Of a stretch of DNA of 25,423 bases, positions 22,788 through 25,423 are shown one piece after another; position 1 is the first letter of the stretch, and the number at the start of each line of letters is the position of its first letter. Source of the stretch: JBCDIQ01 sp039024295 (lineage in GTDB: Bacteria; Bacteroidota; Bacteroidia; J057); contig JBCDIQ010000031.1 of the NCBI GenBank assembly GCA_039024295.1, positions 1 to 25,423 on the forward strand, written 5' to 3'. The notes beneath the pieces are model-generated. The model saw nothing but the letters and a program-made list of their open reading frames with translations, searched no databases and was not told the origin of the DNA. The translations under genes and the position numbers were made by a program.

Positions 22788-24374
22788 TTACGGGAGCTCC
22801 TGAACCTCGATATTGTTTCCAAAGTCATCCCAGGAGATTCGTAGGCGCTTGCGGTCTGAACGCTTCCGGTGTTGTAGATGAAGCACCAAAATTTGTCCCT
22901 TTCGTCCCCAGTTCATATGGTCTACGTAATAGCTGTTATATGGCTGGTTCTGTATAAGGCAGAATGGAAGGGGGCCATCGCTTTGGGATACTGAGAATAT
23001 GCGCCATGATTTATCTCTGTCCACGCGGTAAATAGAAAACTCTTGTTCCTGACATTCTGCACAGTCACTCCATTCAAAAGGATCCGACCTGCGATTAGAA
23101 AATACGATTACCCCAGGTTTTCCGTCCTCAAACAAGAATACCTCTTCATCCAGTGCAGTGGTATCCAGAATGGAAAGAGGGGTACTGGTTAGTTCTCCCT
23201 TAAACACGTGGCCATTTAAAATGGTGTATTCCAGGACGGTGGGCTGCACATTTACATACTGGCAAGCAATTCGAAGCTTTTGCAGGTAAATTCGTTCTGA
23301 TTCGGAGTGATATTGGGTGTAGGAAATGGGGCGACGCGAAAATTGCACCTCAGTTAAGGAAGCACTAGGCGTATGCTCTTTGTAAAATAGCATATCCGTA
23401 TCCACTGCTATGGGCTCCCATCCATTGGCAGCGTAGACATAAGTAGGGAAGTACCCAATCTGATGAAACACTTGATCAGGCACCTTGCTAAAATTCGTTT
23501 TTAGAGGCTGTTCAAGTGTGGCAACCGCAAAACTTCGGGTAGAAGTGTCACTTTCCAGGAGCTGGGACGTGGAAAGAATGGTAACCCCCCTTTTGTACTT
23601 GAAGTCGGTATCGATGACATCAACCGCAAGTGCAACCTCTGGCATAGAAGGCGTGGTGATAAATCCTAATGCTCTGGCATCCATCTGTACATTGATAACA
23701 TACCCAAAATCCCTGTGATCTACCGTGTATTTTAACCCAGATTCGAGGGAACCCATTTTGAGGTTGAGCACATCTTCCAAGGCTTTGAGGGATTCTTGGT
23801 TGTACCAAACCGGAGGCCGGTTATCAGGGAATAGACCAAAATGAACAATGCCATAATCTACCCGAGCATCGCGAAGCATATTGGGGTAGGGAACCTGCAG
23901 GCTATCATGGCGGATATCTTTTCCTTTGGGGTAATCATGGCCTGCAAGAATTTGTGCTTTGCTGACCTTAGGGGTGTACTCTGAGTAGGTAGAAAAAAAC
24001 CGGTTTTCTTGATCAGGCTCTGGTGCACCTCGGTAAGCGAGGTTGGCCCTTACATAATGCGGGTGAAGCTGGTATTCAAATTCTTTTGGGTAGGAAGAAG
24101 GAGGAAGGGCCATCCACACTTCGACATGGTCTGTATAATAGTTGCCAGGGTTAGTCTCTACTTGGTTGTCCCGGACCTCAATTACAAAAGATAAAAACTG
24201 TCCATTTGAAAAAAGTTGGACATCGGCATTTATGTCATTTTCATTAACTGGGGGAGTTCCAGCAAGGATGGGAAGGTGCTCGTACACAAAATCTGGTTGC
24301 TGGGCATACCCCTGACAAACTGTAGAGAATGTTAGGACAATCAGTAGCAGGTATGTAGGCATATTCCTGACCAT
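22788..24374 (-). CDS. Secreted/periplasmic protein of unknown function, CBM9-like features
   Basis: 528 residues with a signal peptide (TYLLLIVLTFSTVCQGYAQ). Not recognised as a named family. The first half shows elements of a DOMON/CBM9-type beta-sandwich: DVQLFSNGQFLSFVIEVRDN, DHVEVWMALP at about 83-92, then after a long insert GYVINVQMDARALGF and VALAVDVIDTD, the usual end of such a fold. Residues from about 300 on form a separate beta-rich part with one CAEC pair (SDCAECQEQEF) and no obvious catalytic motif. It may be a carbohydrate- or haem-binding surface protein; this is a weak inference. ATG 24374 is used, ATG 24362 is equally good. It lies 42 nt downstream of the RlpA-like gene and is probably co-transcribed with it. 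Confidence 0.75.
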   Translation of the reverse strand: MVRNMPTYLLLIVLTFSTVCQGYAQQPDFVYEHLPILAGTPPVNENDINADVQLFSNGQFLSFVIEVRDNQVETNPGNYYTDHVEVWMALPPSSYPKEFEYQLHPHYVRANLAYRGAPEPDQENRFFSTYSEYTPKVSKAQILAGHDYPKGKDIRHDSLQVPYPNMLRDARVDYGIVHFGLFPDNRPPVWYNQESLKALEDVLNLKMGSLESGLKYTVDHRDFGYVINVQMDARALGFITTPSMPEVALAVDVIDTDFKYKRGVTILSTSQLLESDTSTRSFAVATLEQPLKTNFSKVPDQVFHQIGYFPTYVYAANGWEPIAVDTDMLFYKEHTPSASLTEVQFSRRPISYTQYHSESERIYLQKLRIACQYVNVQPTVLEYTILNGHVFKGELTSTPLSILDTTALDEEVFLFEDGKPGVIVFSNRRSDPFEWSDCAECQEQEFSIYRVDRDKSWRIFSVSQSDGPLPFCLIQNQPYNSYYVDHMNWGRKGQILVLHLQHRKRSDRKRLRISWDDFGNNIEVQELP

Positions 24375-24416
24375 CTAATCCGTTTTTATCTTAACGAATT
24401 TGTAAGAGATTGGTGG

Positions 24417-25376
24417 TTATTTCAAATCACTTACTTTGATAATCACGCCATCCATCCCTAAAGGTTTCAGTCTGGCCTGAAAACTTTCGGCTCCCCCTTT
24501 TGTGGGAAATGGCCCAATGATAAGACGGAACATTTCTTTCTCTGCAACCTTGAAACTGTGAACCATGAGGTCATTGATGCCTCCTTGTTGCAACTGGTCA
24601 GCAGCCTCCATTAAGCTTTTAAAGTCAGAAAAGGCACCTGCTTGCAGGCCATATCCTTCAGCATTTACCCGCATGGCGCCAAAACGAAACAGGCCCAGCC
24701 CTTTGGTATCTGCAGGTTTGAGCTTTGCAGCAGATTCGGAAACCCTGGCAGCTTCCGGCGCACTCAGGCTGCGGGTTGTTTGAACGGGTTGCTCATCAGT
24801 AGACTTGATGTTTGGTAGGTTCAAGTTAATGGGTTCGGCAGCTTTTTGAGGTTCAGCATAGGCACCCACCCCAGGGTTAGCAGGGCCAATGGGTACCTCT
24901 TGGGAGGGTTGGGGATTAGCTGCTTCCACCCTTTTGCCAGGTTTGGCACCCCTGGTGGTTTGAGGAGCAGCTTGTCCAGCAACTTTTCCGGGTTTTCCGC
25001 CCTCATTCATAACTTCCATCCGCACTTGGGCGATGCCCATCCGAATAAGGCCCACTTCCTGTGCGGCTGCCCTCGAAAGGTCTATGATCCGACTGAGCTT
25101 GTGAGGCCCGCGGTCATTTATCCGTACCACAACTGAGCGGTCATTTGCCAGGTTGGTTACCATCACCACTGTTCCAAAAGGCAAAGTTCTGTGGGCTGCG
25201 GTAAAATCATTCTTGTTGTAGGGTTCTCCGTTAGCTGTTTTCTTCCCATGAAAACGATCGGCATAGTAGGAAGCCTCGCCAATTTCCACTTGTGCAAATA
25301 AGCCGGAAACAGACACAAATAATAAGCCAAGGAAAAGGTGTTTGATGATGTGTTTAAACCCCATTTTTCGAAACAT
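24417..25376 (-). CDS. rlpA: RlpA-like double-psi beta-barrel protein with C-terminal SPOR domain
   Basis: 319 residues: signal peptide (LFLGLLFVSVSGLFAQ), RlpA-type double-psi barrel at about 32-125 (EASYYADRFHGKKTANGE, TAAHRTLPFGTVVMVTNL, VVVRINDRGPH, RIIDLSRAAAQEVGL), a Pro/Ala-rich linker at about 130-235, and a SPOR domain at the end (GYGLQAGAFSDFKSLMEAA, then FRLIIGPFPTKGGAESFQ) that binds denuded septal peptidoglycan. RlpA of Pseudomonas aeruginosa is a lytic transglycosylase needing Glu120, Asp123 and His131; here Glu51 and His62 are kept but the Asp position is Asn54, so activity is uncertain. ATG 25376 is chosen over an upstream TTG (25397); ATG 25364 is also possible. Likely acts in cell separation, first gene before 22788-24374. 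Confidence 0.92.
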   Translation of the reverse strand: MFRKMGFKHIIKHLFLGLLFVSVSGLFAQVEIGEASYYADRFHGKKTANGEPYNKNDFTAAHRTLPFGTVVMVTNLANDRSVVVRINDRGPHKLSRIIDLSRAAAQEVGLIRMGIAQVRMEVMNEGGKPGKVAGQAAPQTTRGAKPGKRVEAANPQPSQEVPIGPANPGVGAYAEPQKAAEPINLNLPNIKSTDEQPVQTTRSLSAPEAARVSESAAKLKPADTKGLGLFRFGAMRVNAEGYGLQAGAFSDFKSLMEAADQLQQGGINDLMVHSFKVAEKEMFRLIIGPFPTKGGAESFQARLKPLGMDGVIIKVSDLK

Positions 25377-25423
25377 TGATGAGAAGTGGTTACTCAAAAA
25401 TACGTCTTTTATATCACAAAAAA

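Noticed and set aside
1..25423. tRNA, rRNA, prophage, insertion sequence or toxin-antitoxin genes
   Set aside because: No cloverleaf-like segments, transposase motifs, integrases or paired small genes of that type were seen on either strand.

Overview
The window looks like a chromosomal segment of a member of the Bacteroidota, most likely a Cytophagia- or Saprospiria-like aquatic bacterium. The reasons are a long secreted protein with repeated Ig/PKD-like segments, a beta-propeller/Y_Y_Y sensor kinase, TAnnTTTG promoter-like elements, a Met-97 (green-type) proteorhodopsin and short Bacteroidota-type secreted proteins. No phage, transposase, CRISPR array, tRNA or rRNA gene was seen. The content is mostly housekeeping, with several unexplained intergenic structures.

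Left part (1-8224): a secreted protein whose C-terminus lies outside the window (1-1458, minus); a helical protein of unknown function (1626-3095, plus); hemF (minus); a proton-pumping rhodopsin (minus) separated from hemF by a strong terminator; a 420-bp AT-rich divergent spacer; a PPK2-family polyphosphate kinase (plus) overlapping tail-to-tail with recG (minus). The rhodopsin has Gly where bacteriorhodopsin has Trp138, the position that opens a window for a carotenoid antenna.

Middle (8324-17865): a 1043-residue periplasmic-sensor histidine kinase (minus) with no adjacent response regulator; then the complex I proton-channel genes nuoJ-nuoK-nuoL-nuoM (plus), detached from the rest of the nuo genes and lacking nuoN; then, convergent to them, a two-gene operon of ridA and a MetC-like PLP lyase. 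In that operon RidA probably clears the 2-aminoacrylate that such a lyase can release.

Right part (18005-25376): a secreted repeat protein and a membrane-anchored DxNxNG-motif protein transcribed divergently; a small membrane protein; a small secreted protein; a SAM methyltransferase; a yceI-like gene downstream of a marR-type regulator gene with a palindromic operator candidate between them; a 465-bp spacer holding a REP-like inverted element; a secreted protein of unknown function; and an RlpA-like DPBB-SPOR cell-envelope protein.

Two patterns run across the window. Four of five tail-to-tail gene pairs meet with a gap of 2-4 nt or overlap by 4 nt, leaving no room for a terminator, while the recognisable intrinsic terminators sit between co-directional genes. 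Heptad (7-bp period) repeat arrays occur at the 3' ends of two genes (the sensor kinase and nuoL) and run into their coding sequence.
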